This document shows positions 40,603 to 49,471 of a DNA stretch of 64,000 bases, piece after piece. Each line of letters opens with the position of its first letter. The first letter of the stretch is position 1. The notes beneath the pieces were generated by a model that was not told the origin of the DNA, did not search any database, and saw only the letters and a list, made by a program, of their open reading frames with translations. Origin of the DNA: Denitratimonas tolerans (GTDB lineage: Bacteria; Pseudomonadota; Gammaproteobacteria; Xanthomonadales; Xanthomonadaceae); contig NZ_JBBDHC010000007.1 of assembly GCF_037203605.1 (NCBI RefSeq), forward strand, positions 1-64,000, written 5' to 3'. The position numbers were made by a program, and so were the translations under genes.

Positions 40603-41976
40603 CTACTCCATGACCGCCAGGTACGCGCGGTTGCCCCGCACCAGGGTCAGGAGGAGCTGGCTGCCGCGCGCGCCGAGGCCGCGCTCGAACCCGTCCAGAT
40701 CGGCCACGTCGCGTCGGTTCACCGCGGTGATGAGGTCGCCGCCGCGTAGGCCGTTGCGCTCCGCCCGGCTCCCGGCCTCCACCGCGTTCACCAGCACGCC
40801 CGCCACGCCCTGGCGGCGCAGCCGTTCCGGCACCGCGCCCAGGCGCGCGCCGGCCAGGCGCGGATCCGCGCGCGCGCCGTCGAGCTCGGTCCGCCGCGCG
40901 GCCAGCCGCGTCCTGAGCTGGAGCGGCTTGCCGTCGCGCTGCACGGTGAGCGTGACCGGCTCGCCGACCGGCAGCAGGCCCTCCAGGTTGGACAGCTCTT
41001 CCTGCCGCTGCACCGGCTTGCCGTTCACGCCGGTGATCGCATCGCCCACGCGCACGCCGGCCTGCGCGGCGGCCGAACCGGGCTGCACCTGGGTCACGAT
41101 CACGCCCTGGGTCTGCGCAAGGTCGAGCGCGCGGCGGATTTCCGGGGTGAGATCCTGGGTTTCGACGCCGAGCGTGCCGCGCAGCACCTCGCCCGTTTCC
41201 AGCAGCTGGCGCATCACGTCGAGCGCCAGGTCCGAGGGGATCGCAAAGCCGATGCCGATGTTGCCCGCGGCGCTTCCGCCGGGGTTGAAGATGGCGGTGT
41301 TGATGCCGATCAGCTCGCCGCGCAGGTTGACCAGCGCGCCGCCGGAGTTGCCGGGGTTGATGCTGGCATCGGTCTGGATGAAGTTCTGGTAGCCCAGCCC
41401 GGGAAGCCCGTGGCGGCCCAGGGCCGAGACGATGCCCGAGGTCACCGTCTGGCCCAGGCCGAAGGGATTGCCCACCGCCACCACGAAGTCGCCCACGCGC
41501 AGCGGCTCCGAGCGCGCCACCGGCACGGCCACCAGATCCTTCGCCTCGACCCGGATCACGCCCACGTCGGTGTCTTCGTCCGAACCCACGATCTCGGCGG
41601 TCAGGGTGCGTCCGTCGGCCAGCGACACCTGCACGTCGTCGGCACCGGCGATGACGTGGTTGTTGGTGAGGATCAGCCCGCGCGCGGCATCGACGATGAC
41701 GCCCGACCCCAGCGACTGCTTGACGCGCTCCTGCGGTCCGTTCGGCAGGCCGAACAGGTGGCGGAAGAACGGATCGTCGGCATAGGGGCTGCGCACCCGC
41801 ACCACGGTCTTGCTGTGGATGTTGACCACGGCCGGAGTGACGCCTTCCAGCATGGGCGCAAGCGAGGGCAGCGGGGTGCCCGACACCTCGACGGGAAGCG
41901 CCGCGCGCGCACTGCCGAGGGCGAGCGCGAGCAGCGCGGTTGTGACAACAAGGCACCGGATTGCGCGGGGTGACAT
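40603..41976 (-). CDS. degQ: Periplasmic serine protease DegQ/DegP (Do family)
   Basis: This 457-residue envelope quality-control protease has a signal peptide (cleavage near SARA/ALP) and catalytic residues His107 (ILTNNHVIAG), Asp137 (DTDVGVIRV) and Ser211 (NPGNSGGAL). Two PDZ domains follow (about 265-355 and 375-455). The short LA loop is more like DegQ than DegP. The ATG at 41976 was chosen over upstream frames because of the signal peptide and a GTGGAG site before it. Confidence 0.9.
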   Translation of the reverse strand: MSPRAIRCLVVTTALLALALGSARAALPVEVSGTPLPSLAPMLEGVTPAVVNIHSKTVVRVRSPYADDPFFRHLFGLPNGPQERVKQSLGSGVIVDAARGLILTNNHVIAGADDVQVSLADGRTLTAEIVGSDEDTDVGVIRVEAKDLVAVPVARSEPLRVGDFVVAVGNPFGLGQTVTSGIVSALGRHGLPGLGYQNFIQTDASINPGNSGGALVNLRGELIGINTAIFNPGGSAAGNIGIGFAIPSDLALDVMRQLLETGEVLRGTLGVETQDLTPEIRRALDLAQTQGVIVTQVQPGSAAAQAGVRVGDAITGVNGKPVQRQEELSNLEGLLPVGEPVTLTVQRDGKPLQLRTRLAARRTELDGARADPRLAGARLGAVPERLRRQGVAGVLVNAVEAGSRAERNGLRGGDLITAVNRRDVADLDGFERGLGARGSQLLLTLVRGNRAYLAVME

Positions 41977-42085
41977 GGAGACTCCACGAAGGAAAATGCC
42001 CGGGTTCGACCGGCGGTGGGCCCGGATGTTCCCGTGCGGGACGAGCGATATCACGCGACGTGCAACGCATGATCGCATCGAAGGC

Positions 42086-42114
42086 TTGCACAAAGCCAAA
42101 ATCCGGCGCAGATT
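42086..42114 (+). promoter_or_regulatory. Weak promoter candidate before the histone-like gene
   Basis: TTGCAC (42086) and CAGATT (42109) are spaced by 17 bases, about 40 bases before the AGGAGG site of the histone-like gene. Each box matches the sigma-70 consensus in only three positions. Confidence 0.25.
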
Positions 42115-42153
42115 CCGCTGCGGAACCCAACGCCCACACGAGGAGGGCATGTG

Positions 42154-42825
42154 ATGAGCAGTGGCAACGGTGTGACGGAAGCAATCTCCAGTGCCGCAGA
42201 AGCGGTCTCTGAAAAGGTGCAAGAGCTCGCAGCGGACGCCAGGGCCGCCACGACCAGTGCAGTGGAGGCCGTGAAAGAGAAGGCCGCCAGCGCGCGCACT
42301 GCGATCGAGAAGACGGCCACCTCGGCGGGCAATTCGATCAAGCAGGCCGGGGCGGCGGCAAAGAAAAAGGTGGCCGCGGTCAAGAAGGCGACCGACAAGA
42401 AGGTGGCTGCGGTCAAGAAGGACGTGGAGAGAAAAGCGGCAAGCGCCAAAAAGGCTGTGATCAGGAACGCCGCTGCGGCGAAGAAAACGGTGACGAAAAA
42501 GGCCGCATCGGCGAAGAAGACGACTGACAAGAAGCTTGCCGCGGTGAAGAAAGCCGTGACCAAGGCACCGGCCAAGAAAGCCGCGTCCAAGAAGGCGGCT
42601 CCGGCCAAGGTCGCCGCAAAGAAGGTCCCGGCAAAGAAGGTCGTGACCAAGAAGGCCCCGGCGAAGAAGGTCGCTGTGAAGAAGGTCGCTGCGAAGCAGC
42701 CCGCCGTAAAGAAGGCCGCGCCCGGGAAGGCGATGGCGAAGAAGGCCGCGCCGGTCAAGGCGGCTGCGAAGAAGGCACCGGTCAAAAAGGCTCCGGCGAA
42801 GAAGGCCGCTGCAGGGAAGAAGTAA
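42154..42825 (+). CDS. Lysine/alanine-rich histone H1-like DNA-binding protein
   Basis: The 223-residue protein starts with about 60 residues that look like amphipathic helices (EAISSAAEAVSEKVQELAAD). It then becomes a long run of AKK, VKK and APAKK repeats to the end (KKAPVKKAPAKKAAAGKK). This is the pattern of bacterial H1-like or AlgP/PhaF-type proteins that compact DNA or bind granules. AGGAGGG lies seven bases before the ATG. Repeat-rich genes of this type vary in length among strains. It stands between divergent degQ and a convergent M50 protease. Confidence 0.85.
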   Translation: MSSGNGVTEAISSAAEAVSEKVQELAADARAATTSAVEAVKEKAASARTAIEKTATSAGNSIKQAGAAAKKKVAAVKKATDKKVAAVKKDVERKAASAKKAVIRNAAAAKKTVTKKAASAKKTTDKKLAAVKKAVTKAPAKKAASKKAAPAKVAAKKVPAKKVVTKKAPAKKVAVKKVAAKQPAVKKAAPGKAMAKKAAPVKAAAKKAPVKKAPAKKAAAGKK

Positions 42826-42831
42826 GCGCCC

Positions 42832-42866
42832 GACGCCGGTTTCCGCCGCGCGCGGAAGCCGGCGTC
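42832..42866. terminator. Bidirectional hairpin between the histone-like and M50 genes
   Basis: Bases 42832-42846 pair with 42852-42866 (15 pairs, one G-U) around a five-base loop. It lies seven bases past the histone-like stop and overlaps the end of the convergent M50 gene by two bases. Confidence 0.6.
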
Positions 42867-43641
42867 AGCGCACGGCGCGCAAGGCGCGGAAGAAAGCCCA
42901 CAGCCCCGCCAGCATCACCCCTGCCGACAGCAAGGCGATCAGCACTCCCCAGAACCAGTGCGGCCCGCCCAGCAGCGCCGACAGCTGGCCCGTGTCGGAC
43001 GCCAGCTCGCCGGCACCGGTATGCGCGATGCGTGAAAACAGCGTATCCAATCGCGACAAGGTGGACAGGCACAGCTGCACCGCCACCAGGCAGACCAGCG
43101 CCTGCGCCCACGCCGCCGGGGCGCGCCACGCCATCGCCCCGGCCAGCAGGGCGCACGACCCCACCCAGAACGCGCCGAACGGGTTTCGCACCCACAGCAC
43201 CAGTGCTGCCAGCAGGAACATCGCGATCAGCCCCAGCGCGACGCGCGATGCGTGCGCCCGGCGCGCGCAGACGAACAGGCCCAGCGCGGCGATAGGTGGA
43301 CCGAGCGGCCCGCCTGCGGCAATGATCGCGCGCTGCAGCGCGCCGCCCGAACTGCGCGTGAGCGCGACGCCCGAGCCATCGGCATAGAGCCCGAGTGCGT
43401 CGAACCGCCCGCCCGAGATCAGCGCGGCGACGCCATGGCCGAGCTCGTGCGCCAGGGCCGAGATCAACACCTGTGGCCATGCCAGCCAGGCCAGCACGGG
43501 AACGGCGGCGGGAAGCCAGGCGAGCAGCAGCGAGAACCCGGCCGCCCAGGCCAGCGCGCGGCGCGCCGAGAGCGCCTTCCCGGGTGCGGAATCACCGGAT
43601 CCAGGCCCGAGTGCGGCGGGTTGGCCCGATTCATGCTTCAT
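42865..43641 (-). CDS. M50-family membrane metalloprotease
   Basis: The 258-residue protein has about six membrane helices. The zinc motif HELGH (His65, Glu66, His69) follows the first helix, in the site-2-protease manner, and FGAFW (NPFGAFWVGS) lies in a later helix. It belongs to the M50B-like group of small bacterial proteases whose role is often unknown. The start at 43641 leaves out a non-conserved 13-residue extension. Confidence 0.8.
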   Translation of the reverse strand: MKHESGQPAALGPGSGDSAPGKALSARRALAWAAGFSLLLAWLPAAVPVLAWLAWPQVLISALAHELGHGVAALISGGRFDALGLYADGSGVALTRSSGGALQRAIIAAGGPLGPPIAALGLFVCARRAHASRVALGLIAMFLLAALVLWVRNPFGAFWVGSCALLAGAMAWRAPAAWAQALVCLVAVQLCLSTLSRLDTLFSRIAHTGAGELASDTGQLSALLGGPHWFWGVLIALLSAGVMLAGLWAFFRALRAVR

Positions 43642-43679
43642 GTGTTCGTGCCCCCGCTGGCTCGATCCAGGTGACCGCA

Positions 43680-43820
43680 ATGATCTTCCCCGTACTCATC
43701 GAAAAGCTCGCCCTTCCCCTGCTGGACTGGGCGACCGCCATTGCCCAGGCCCTTGGCCACGTCGCGCAGGGTACACTGTGCGCCGATCCGGCCCCGAACC
43801 GCGCGGCAGACGCGGACTGA
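43680..43820 (+). CDS. Possible 46-residue small protein
   Basis: An ATG seven bases after AGGTGA opens a frame for MIFPVLIEKLALPLLDWATA and 26 further residues. The first half would form an amphipathic or short hydrophobic helix. It lies between the divergent M50 gene and the next HAD gene. I do not recognise it and codon evidence is weak at this length. Confidence 0.25.
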   Translation: MIFPVLIEKLALPLLDWATAIAQALGHVAQGTLCADPAPNRAADAD

Positions 43821-43900
43821 TCCTGCCGCACGAGGGCAACTGACGCCCTGCGTCACCTCCAGGCCCGGACCGTCCCTCAGCGTCCCAGGCCCCGTTTCCG

Positions 43901-44701
43901 ATGATCCCCACGATTCCGGTGCCCGCATCGGTGCCGTCCAAGCCCGGGCAGCGCTCGCCTGCGCGCCCCATCACCCTCGTGGGCTTCGACGCCGACGACA
44001 CCCTCTGGCACAGCGAAATCCACTTTCGCGCCGCGCACGCCGAGTTCGAGCGCATCCTCTCGCCCTACCTCGATCTGGCCGACAGCGCCCTGCACGATCG
44101 CCTGCTGGCCACCGAAAAGGCCAACATCCTGCTGTTCGGCTACGGGGCCAAGGGCATGACGCTGTCGATGCTCGAGACGGCCGTGGCGATGACCGATGCG
44201 CGCATCGGTGCCGCGGATCTGGCGCGCATCCTGGACCTGGGCAAAGAGGTGCTCAGGCATCCGGTGGAGCTCCTGCCCGATATCCGCAGCGCGGTGGAAT
44301 CCGTGGCGGCCGTGCATGACATCGTCCTCATCACCAAGGGCGACCTGTTCCACCAGGAGGCCAAGATCGCGGCCTCGGGCCTGACCGACCTGTTCACCCG
44401 CATCGAGATCGTTTCGGAAAAGGATCCGGCGGCCTACGCCCGGGTGATTGCCGAGTGCGGCGGCGCGCCGCACGAGTTCGCCATGGTCGGCAACTCGCTG
44501 CGTTCGGACATCGCGCCGGTGCTGGCCCTGGGCGGCTGGGGCGTACACATGCCCTATCCGGTGACCTGGGCACTGGAAATGGTGCACGACGTGGCCGACG
44601 ACGATCCGCGCGTGCAGCGCATCGACGGCCCGGCGCAAATTCCGCTCGCGATCGCGCGGCTCGAAGCCCTCGCTTCCTCGGCGCGGTTCAGCGCGGGTTG
44701 A
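43901..44701 (+). CDS. HAD-superfamily hydrolase
   Basis: The 266-residue protein has motif I VGFDADDTLW (about 26-35), motif II LITKGD, motif III lysine in VSEKDP and motif IV MVGNSLRSDI. The cap lies between motifs I and II, as in class C1 HADs. The extended N-terminus (about 22 residues before motif I) lacks a signal peptide. The ATG has no clear Shine-Dalgarno site. The substrate is unknown. Confidence 0.88.
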   Translation: MIPTIPVPASVPSKPGQRSPARPITLVGFDADDTLWHSEIHFRAAHAEFERILSPYLDLADSALHDRLLATEKANILLFGYGAKGMTLSMLETAVAMTDARIGAADLARILDLGKEVLRHPVELLPDIRSAVESVAAVHDIVLITKGDLFHQEAKIAASGLTDLFTRIEIVSEKDPAAYARVIAECGGAPHEFAMVGNSLRSDIAPVLALGGWGVHMPYPVTWALEMVHDVADDDPRVQRIDGPAQIPLAIARLEALASSARFSAG

Positions 44702-44791
44702 CGCTCGGGCCGTCCGGTTGCGGCCTGATTCACCTGCACTCGCCGATGCTCTAGATGCGCCCATCATCGGCGCGACCATGGAGGACTTGCG

Positions 44792-45169
44792 ATGCGAACC
44801 CTTTCCCTTCTGGCCGGTGCCGCGCTTGCGTTGGGGCTGAGCTTCGGCGCACCGGCGCAGGCCCACGGCAGCGATGCGCGCATCTGGGTATCGATCGGCG
44901 ATGTGACCTTCAGCGCCGGACGGCCCTACCACCGCCAGCATCACTATCCGCTGCACAAGGTCCGCGGCAAACACGGCCCGCGCTACTACTACACCCCGGT
45001 GCCGGGCTATGCCTACTACCCGCCGCGCCCCGGATTCGGCCACTACCCGCCGCCGCATCTCCATGCTTATCCGGCGCAGGGCTATCGGGGGCCTGCGTAT
45101 TACGACTATCCACCGCCCCCGCCGCCGCGCCCGGGGTATTCCCGGCATCGTCCGGGCTACTACCGCTGA
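44792..45169 (+). CDS. Exported Pro/Tyr/His-rich protein
   Basis: The 125-residue protein starts with a signal peptide (cleavage near PAQA/HGS). After a short folded-looking stretch (IWVSIGDVTFSAGRPYHRQH) it is dominated by Pro, Tyr, Gly and His (PPHLHAYPAQGYRGPAYYDY, then a proline run). This low-complexity tail is probably disordered and may bind metal or the wall. The gene has a strong GGAGG site and its own terminator. The function is unknown. Confidence 0.7.
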   Translation: MRTLSLLAGAALALGLSFGAPAQAHGSDARIWVSIGDVTFSAGRPYHRQHHYPLHKVRGKHGPRYYYTPVPGYAYYPPRPGFGHYPPPHLHAYPAQGYRGPAYYDYPPPPPPRPGYSRHRPGYYR

Positions 45170-45192
45170 GGTTTCCGCAACGGTGGTCGCCT

Positions 45193-45226
45193 GCGGGCCG
45201 CGCCGGTGCGCGGCCCGCTTCGTTTC
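45193..45226 (+). terminator. Terminator after the Pro/Tyr-rich gene
   Basis: GCGGGCCGCG (45193-45202) pairs with CGCGGCCCGC (45209-45218) around a six-base loop, followed by TTCGTTT. Confidence 0.75.
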
Positions 45227-45241
45227 CGCCGCTGCGCGCGG

Positions 45242-45883
45242 CTACAGAAGGGTGAACCGGATCGGCAGCTCGCCGCTCGCGCGCACGCCCGGTGGCGAGA
45301 AGCGCCAGGTGCGCAGCACGTGGCGCTGCGCCACGACATCGAGTTCGCGGTGGCCGCTGCTGCGCAGGACGGTCGCTTCGCGCGGCCAGCCATCGGCATC
45401 GATGGAGATGCGCAGCACCACTTCACCCTGCCACCCCATGCGCTTGGCGCGTGCCGGATACGGTGGCTGCGGCCCGCGCAGGACGGTGAGGGCGGCGAAT
45501 CCCGCGGCTCCCGCAGCGGGTCCGGAAGCCTCCACCGGATCGCTGGCGAACGCCGTCTGGACGGGTGACGCCTCGATCACCTGTTCGACGAACACCGGAT
45601 CTTCGCTCGGAATCGCGACCGCAGCGGGCGGTGTCGGCACCGGCGCGGCCTGCGGCCGTTCCGGAGCGCTGGGCATGGGCGGAGGCGGCAGCGGCGGTCG
45701 GACCTGCGGCACGATCACCACATCGATCGCATCGGCCATCGTCTTCTTCAGCGGCAGCTCGAAGCCGCCCGGCGTCGCCAGGCTCAGCGCCAGAAGCGCG
45801 GCCAGATGCGCCGCCGCGACGAGGCTGCCCGCGCCAACGCGCAGCGGGGAAAACGCGGTGGATTCCACAGTGACATCGTGCAT
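45242..45883 (-). CDS. TonB-family energy transducer
   Basis: The 213-residue protein has one N-terminal anchor (about 15-38), a Pro-rich periplasmic spacer (about 55-90, with PPLPPPPMPS) and a C-terminal TonB domain (about 130-213, PPYPARAKRMGWQGEVVLRI and DADGWPREATVLRSSGH). AAGGAG lies eight bases before the ATG at 45883; the longer frame upstream lacks these features. It could energise the receptor at 54848, but no ExbB or ExbD gene is adjacent. Confidence 0.85.
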   Translation of the reverse strand: MHDVTVESTAFSPLRVGAGSLVAAAHLAALLALSLATPGGFELPLKKTMADAIDVVIVPQVRPPLPPPPMPSAPERPQAAPVPTPPAAVAIPSEDPVFVEQVIEASPVQTAFASDPVEASGPAAGAAGFAALTVLRGPQPPYPARAKRMGWQGEVVLRISIDADGWPREATVLRSSGHRELDVVAQRHVLRTWRFSPPGVRASGELPIRFTLL

Positions 45884-46058
45884 GGCAAGGCTCCTTGGCT
45901 TCGGGGGCAAGGGCATGCAACGGGGCGGGGCGGGAAGTGGGGTTTGGTGCTGGCGCACAGCAAACGTGTGTCAGTCCTGTTTCCTTGAAGGTGCAGGCTA
46001 CTTTCATGCATATTGCGGCGCGTCATCCAGACATTCGCCTACCATTTCGGTGAAAAAA

Positions 46059-46424
46059 ATGAAAACAACGCTCGCCCTGATGTCTTGCATCGTCATGCTG
46101 GCCGGTTGCGCAAGTAGCTCCAAGGAAATCAAGGCGGCGTATGTGTCGCCGATGACGTATGACGGCTATAACTGCCAGCAGCTGAGGGAAGAAAACCAGC
46201 GAATCCAAAGCCGAATCGGTGAAGTGACGGGCATAGTGGACAAGCGCGCGTCTGGCGACAAGACCAAGATGGGCGTTGGCCTCATCCTGTTCTGGCCTAC
46301 TCTGTTCTTCCTGAAGGGCGACGGGGTAGAGGCACAAGAGTTGTCGCGACTAAAAGGCGAGCATGAGGCACTGGAGCAGGCATACATCAAGAAGAGTTGT
46401 TCAAGCGAAGCCGAGGTTGGCTAG
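46059..46424 (+). CDS. Low-GC lipoprotein of unknown function
   Basis: The 121-residue protein has a lipoprotein signal with lipobox MLAGC (Cys17). A domain with YDGYNCQQLREENQRIQSRI follows, then a hydrophobic segment (MGVGLILFWPTLFFL) and the ending HEALEQAYIKKSC. Similar small lipoproteins occur in mobile and accessory regions of many gammaproteobacteria. The sequence is visibly richer in A and T than its neighbours, and no typical ribosome-binding site precedes it. An in-frame GTG lies nine bases upstream. Confidence 0.7.
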   Translation: MKTTLALMSCIVMLAGCASSSKEIKAAYVSPMTYDGYNCQQLREENQRIQSRIGEVTGIVDKRASGDKTKMGVGLILFWPTLFFLKGDGVEAQELSRLKGEHEALEQAYIKKSCSSEAEVG

Positions 46425-46467
46425 CGCGTTGAAGCTGACCCTGCGCTATTGCGGCTAGTTCGCACCC

Positions 46468-46668
46468 TCACGCCCCCAGGTCGGGGATGAGCCGGCTTTC
46501 CAGGTAGGCGATCATGTCCTTGATGCGCAGCTTGCGGCGCTTCATCCGGGTCAGGTCGAGCTGATCGATCGAAGGTTCCCCGGCGCAGCGCGCGATGGCC
46601 TCGTCCAGCGCGCGGTGCTCGCAGCGCAGGGCGGCGATCTGCTGGACGATGTCGGCGGTTTCGGACAT
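46468..46668 (-). CDS. DUF465 / YdcH-like small protein
   Basis: The 66-residue protein is helical throughout, with EHRALDEAI in the first helix and the strongly basic MKRRKLRIKDMIAYLES in the second. This is the full extent of the DUF465 (YdcH) family, small coiled-coil proteins without an agreed role. It has no signal peptide. The gene is isolated between the low-GC lipoprotein and ttcA. Confidence 0.85.
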   Translation of the reverse strand: MSETADIVQQIAALRCEHRALDEAIARCAGEPSIDQLDLTRMKRRKLRIKDMIAYLESRLIPDLGA

Positions 46669-46796
46669 GGCGATGGGCGGGGTCAGGCGCGTGCGTTCGC
46701 CTAGCTTACGGCCCGGCTGCGCTGCGGGAAAGCCCGGCTACAATGACCGGTCCAACCCGCGCAACGCCATCAGGGCGGCGCGATGATCCCGCCGGA

Positions 46797-47735
46797 ATGA
46801 CCATGACCGCCTCCGCCCGCAAACAGGAATTCGAGAACCACAAGCTCGCCAAGCGCCTGCGCCGGCAGGTCGGGCAGGCCATCGCCGACTTCGGCATGAT
46901 CGAGGAAGGCGACAAGGTGATGGTGTGCCTGTCCGGCGGCAAGGACAGCCACACCCTGCTCGACATCCTGCTGCAGCTCAAGGCGCGCGCGCCGGTGGAA
47001 TTCGAGCTGGTGGCGGTGAACCTGGACCAGAAGCAGCCGGGTTTCCCCGAAGAGGTGCTGCCGGCGTACCTGCGCGCGCTCGGGGTCGATTTCACCATCC
47101 TGGAGCAGGACACCTATTCGGTGGTGCAGCGGGTGGTGCCCGAGGGCAAGACCCAGTGCTCGCTGTGCTCGCGCCTGCGCCGCGGCGCGCTTTATACCCA
47201 CGCGGTGGAGCAGGGATTCACCAAGATCGCGCTGGGGCACCACCGCGACGACCTCGCCGCGACGTTCCTGATGAACCTGTTCTTCCACGCCAAGCTCGCC
47301 TCGATGCCGCCCAAGCTCTTGAGCGACGACGGCCGCCACGTGGTGATTCGGCCGCTGGCCTATTGCAGGGAGTCGGATATCGCACGCTATGCCGAACAGC
47401 GTGGTTTCCCGATCATCCCCTGCAACCTGTGCGGCTCGCAGCCGAATCTTCAGCGCAAGCAGGCCGAGCGCCTGCTTGCCGAGTGGGACCGCGCCACGCC
47501 GGGTCGGGTCGACCAGATCGTGCGTGCGCTGGGTGACGTGCGGCCCTCGCAGCTGGCCGACCGCAGCCTGTTCGACTTCCACGCGCTGGGGCGGCGCAGT
47601 CAGGCTGCGCTGCCCGATACGCACGCCTGGCTGGCGGGCGAGCCGACGGCGCGCGATGAGGAGGAGGGCGTTCCCGTGCCGATCCGCAGCACCACCACCC
47701 AGGCCGACGATGGCCTGTCCATCCTGAGCGGCTGA
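46797..47735 (+). CDS. ttcA: tRNA 2-thiocytidine(32) synthetase TtcA
   Basis: TtcA adds sulfur to cytidine 32 of some tRNAs. The 312-residue protein has the PP-loop SGGKDSHTLLD (46-56) and the two CxxC motifs that bind the 4Fe-4S cluster (Cys121/Cys124 in CSLCSR and Cys209/Cys212 in CNLCGSQ). GHHRDD is also conserved. The ATG at 46797 skips an 18-codon extension with no conservation. Length is normal. Confidence 0.95.
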   Translation: MTMTASARKQEFENHKLAKRLRRQVGQAIADFGMIEEGDKVMVCLSGGKDSHTLLDILLQLKARAPVEFELVAVNLDQKQPGFPEEVLPAYLRALGVDFTILEQDTYSVVQRVVPEGKTQCSLCSRLRRGALYTHAVEQGFTKIALGHHRDDLAATFLMNLFFHAKLASMPPKLLSDDGRHVVIRPLAYCRESDIARYAEQRGFPIIPCNLCGSQPNLQRKQAERLLAEWDRATPGRVDQIVRALGDVRPSQLADRSLFDFHALGRRSQAALPDTHAWLAGEPTARDEEEGVPVPIRSTTTQADDGLSILSG

Positions 47736-47792
47736 CGCCGCGCATCCCGCCGCGTCCGCTGTCGCAATCATCAATCCGGAATCCCGAACCCC

Positions 47793-48704
47793 ATGCTCTT
47801 TCGCAATCTCACGCTGTTCCGCTTTCCCTCGTCCCTGCGCGCGGCGCTCGATGCCCTGCCCGAGCGCCTGCCCGGGCACGCGCTCAAGGCGATCGGCCCG
47901 CTGGAGCTGTCCTCGCGCGGCTTCGTCTCGCCCTTCGGGCGCAATCACGAGGCGCTGTCGCACCGCGTCGGTGACTGCCTGCTGCTGACATTGGGCGGCG
48001 AGGACAAGATCCTTCCCGCCGCCGTGGTCAACGAAGCGCTGTCCGCGAAGCTCGACGCCATCCGCGAGCAGGAAGGCCGCAGCCCTGGCGGGCGCGAGCG
48101 CAAGCGGCTCAAGGATGAGATCCTCACCGACCTGCTGCCGCGCGCCTTCGCCCGCCCCACGCGCGTGGCCGCCTATCTGGACCTGGAATCGAACTGGCTG
48201 GTGGTCGATGCCTCCAGCCGCAAGAACGCCGAGGCGCTGGTATCGGCCATCCGCGAGGCGCTGGGTTCGTTCCCGGCGCTGCCGGTCAATGCGGAATCGA
48301 GCGTGCGCGGCCTGATGACCGGCTGGCTCGCCGGCGAGCCCTTGCCGGACGGCTTCGAGCTGGGCGACGAATGCGAGCTGCGCGATCCGGTGGATTCGGG
48401 AGCCATCGTCAAGTGCCGCCGCCAGGAGCTCGACAGCGACGAGGTGCGCGAACACCTCAAGGTCGGCAAGCAGTGCTTCCAGCTTGGCCTGGTGTTCGCC
48501 GAGCGGCTTTCCTTCGTGCTGGGCGAGGATCTGGTGATCCGCAAGCTCAGGTTCCTGGAAACCGCGACCGAGGCGCTGGAAAAGGACGATCGCGACTCGC
48601 CGGAGGCCGAGCTGGACGCGACGTTCGCGTTGATGAGCGGTGAGCTGCGCCTCCTGCTGGAGCGCCTGGAAGCCGAGCTGTCGCTGAGTTCGGCCGAGGC
48701 CTGA
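47793..48704 (+). CDS. rdgC: Recombination-associated protein RdgC
   Basis: RdgC is a toroidal DNA-binding protein that limits RecA action. The 303-residue length is standard. Characteristic segments are MLFRNLTLFRFP, GFVSPFGRNHEALSHRVGDC, EGRSPGGRERKRLKDEI and the last-third VGKQCFQLGLVFAERLSFVL. It is followed six bases later by the metallopeptidase gene and is probably co-transcribed with it. Confidence 0.95.
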   Translation: MLFRNLTLFRFPSSLRAALDALPERLPGHALKAIGPLELSSRGFVSPFGRNHEALSHRVGDCLLLTLGGEDKILPAAVVNEALSAKLDAIREQEGRSPGGRERKRLKDEILTDLLPRAFARPTRVAAYLDLESNWLVVDASSRKNAEALVSAIREALGSFPALPVNAESSVRGLMTGWLAGEPLPDGFELGDECELRDPVDSGAIVKCRRQELDSDEVREHLKVGKQCFQLGLVFAERLSFVLGEDLVIRKLRFLETATEALEKDDRDSPEAELDATFALMSGELRLLLERLEAELSLSSAEA

Positions 48705-48709
48705 CCGCC

Positions 48710-49471
48710 TTGCGACGCGCCCGCCCGCAGCAGCGCGACACCCTGGCGGTGCGCCTGCCGGACGGGCGCGAGATCGGCGTGCTGCGCGTGGTCGATCCGC
48801 GTGCGCGCCACCTGCGCCTGCTCCTGTCCGCGCGCGGCCCGCGCCTGACCGTGCCCGCGGGCGTGCCCGCGCACGAGGCGCAGCGCTTCCTCGATCGGCA
48901 TCTGGCCTGGCTTGCCGACCAACTGGCCGAGGATCCCGGCGCGCCCGCACCCGCCAGCGCGCTGGTCCCCGGCGAGGCCGCGCAGGTCCCGCTGCGCGGG
49001 CGACTGCTGGAGGTGGAGTGGCGCGCGAGCCGCCGGCTGGGCGTGACGCAGGACGGTGAAGGGCTGGTCATCGATCTGTCGCCGAGTGCGTCTCCCGCCG
49101 CCGTTCGCCGCGCGCTGCGCGAGTTCCACCTTTCCGAGGCGCGCGCCGACGTCGGGCGCTGGCTGCCGCACTATCTGCCGGGCCTCCCGCGCGCGCCGCG
49201 GCTGTGGCGGATTCGCCCGCTGGCCTCGCTGTGGGGCTCGATGAGCACCTCGGGCACGCTGTCGCTCGACCTTGCCCTGGTGCTGGGGCCGCCCGAGGCG
49301 TTCCACTACGTGCTGGTGCACGAGCTGTGCCATCTGATCCAGCCCAACCATTCGCCCGCCTTCTGGCGCGAAGTCGAACACCGCTTTCCCGACTGGCGCG
49401 CGCAGCGGCGTTACCTGCGCGAAGACGGGCTGGCGCTCAAGGGGACGCTGCGTACGCTGCTGGAAGACTAG
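48710..49471 (+). CDS. YgjP-like (DUF45) zinc metallopeptidase
   Basis: The 253-residue cytoplasmic protein has the motif VLVHELCHLIQPNHSPAFW, with HExxH (about residues 204-208) and a third histidine (NHSPAFW) six residues later. The N-terminal beta-rich part (VDPRARHLRLLLSARGPRLT) is typical of DUF45. The start TTG is uncertain; there is no clear ribosome-binding site. The stop codon overlaps the convergent hemH stop by four bases. Confidence 0.85.
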   Translation: MRRARPQQRDTLAVRLPDGREIGVLRVVDPRARHLRLLLSARGPRLTVPAGVPAHEAQRFLDRHLAWLADQLAEDPGAPAPASALVPGEAAQVPLRGRLLEVEWRASRRLGVTQDGEGLVIDLSPSASPAAVRRALREFHLSEARADVGRWLPHYLPGLPRAPRLWRIRPLASLWGSMSTSGTLSLDLALVLGPPEAFHYVLVHELCHLIQPNHSPAFWREVEHRFPDWRAQRRYLREDGLALKGTLRTLLED

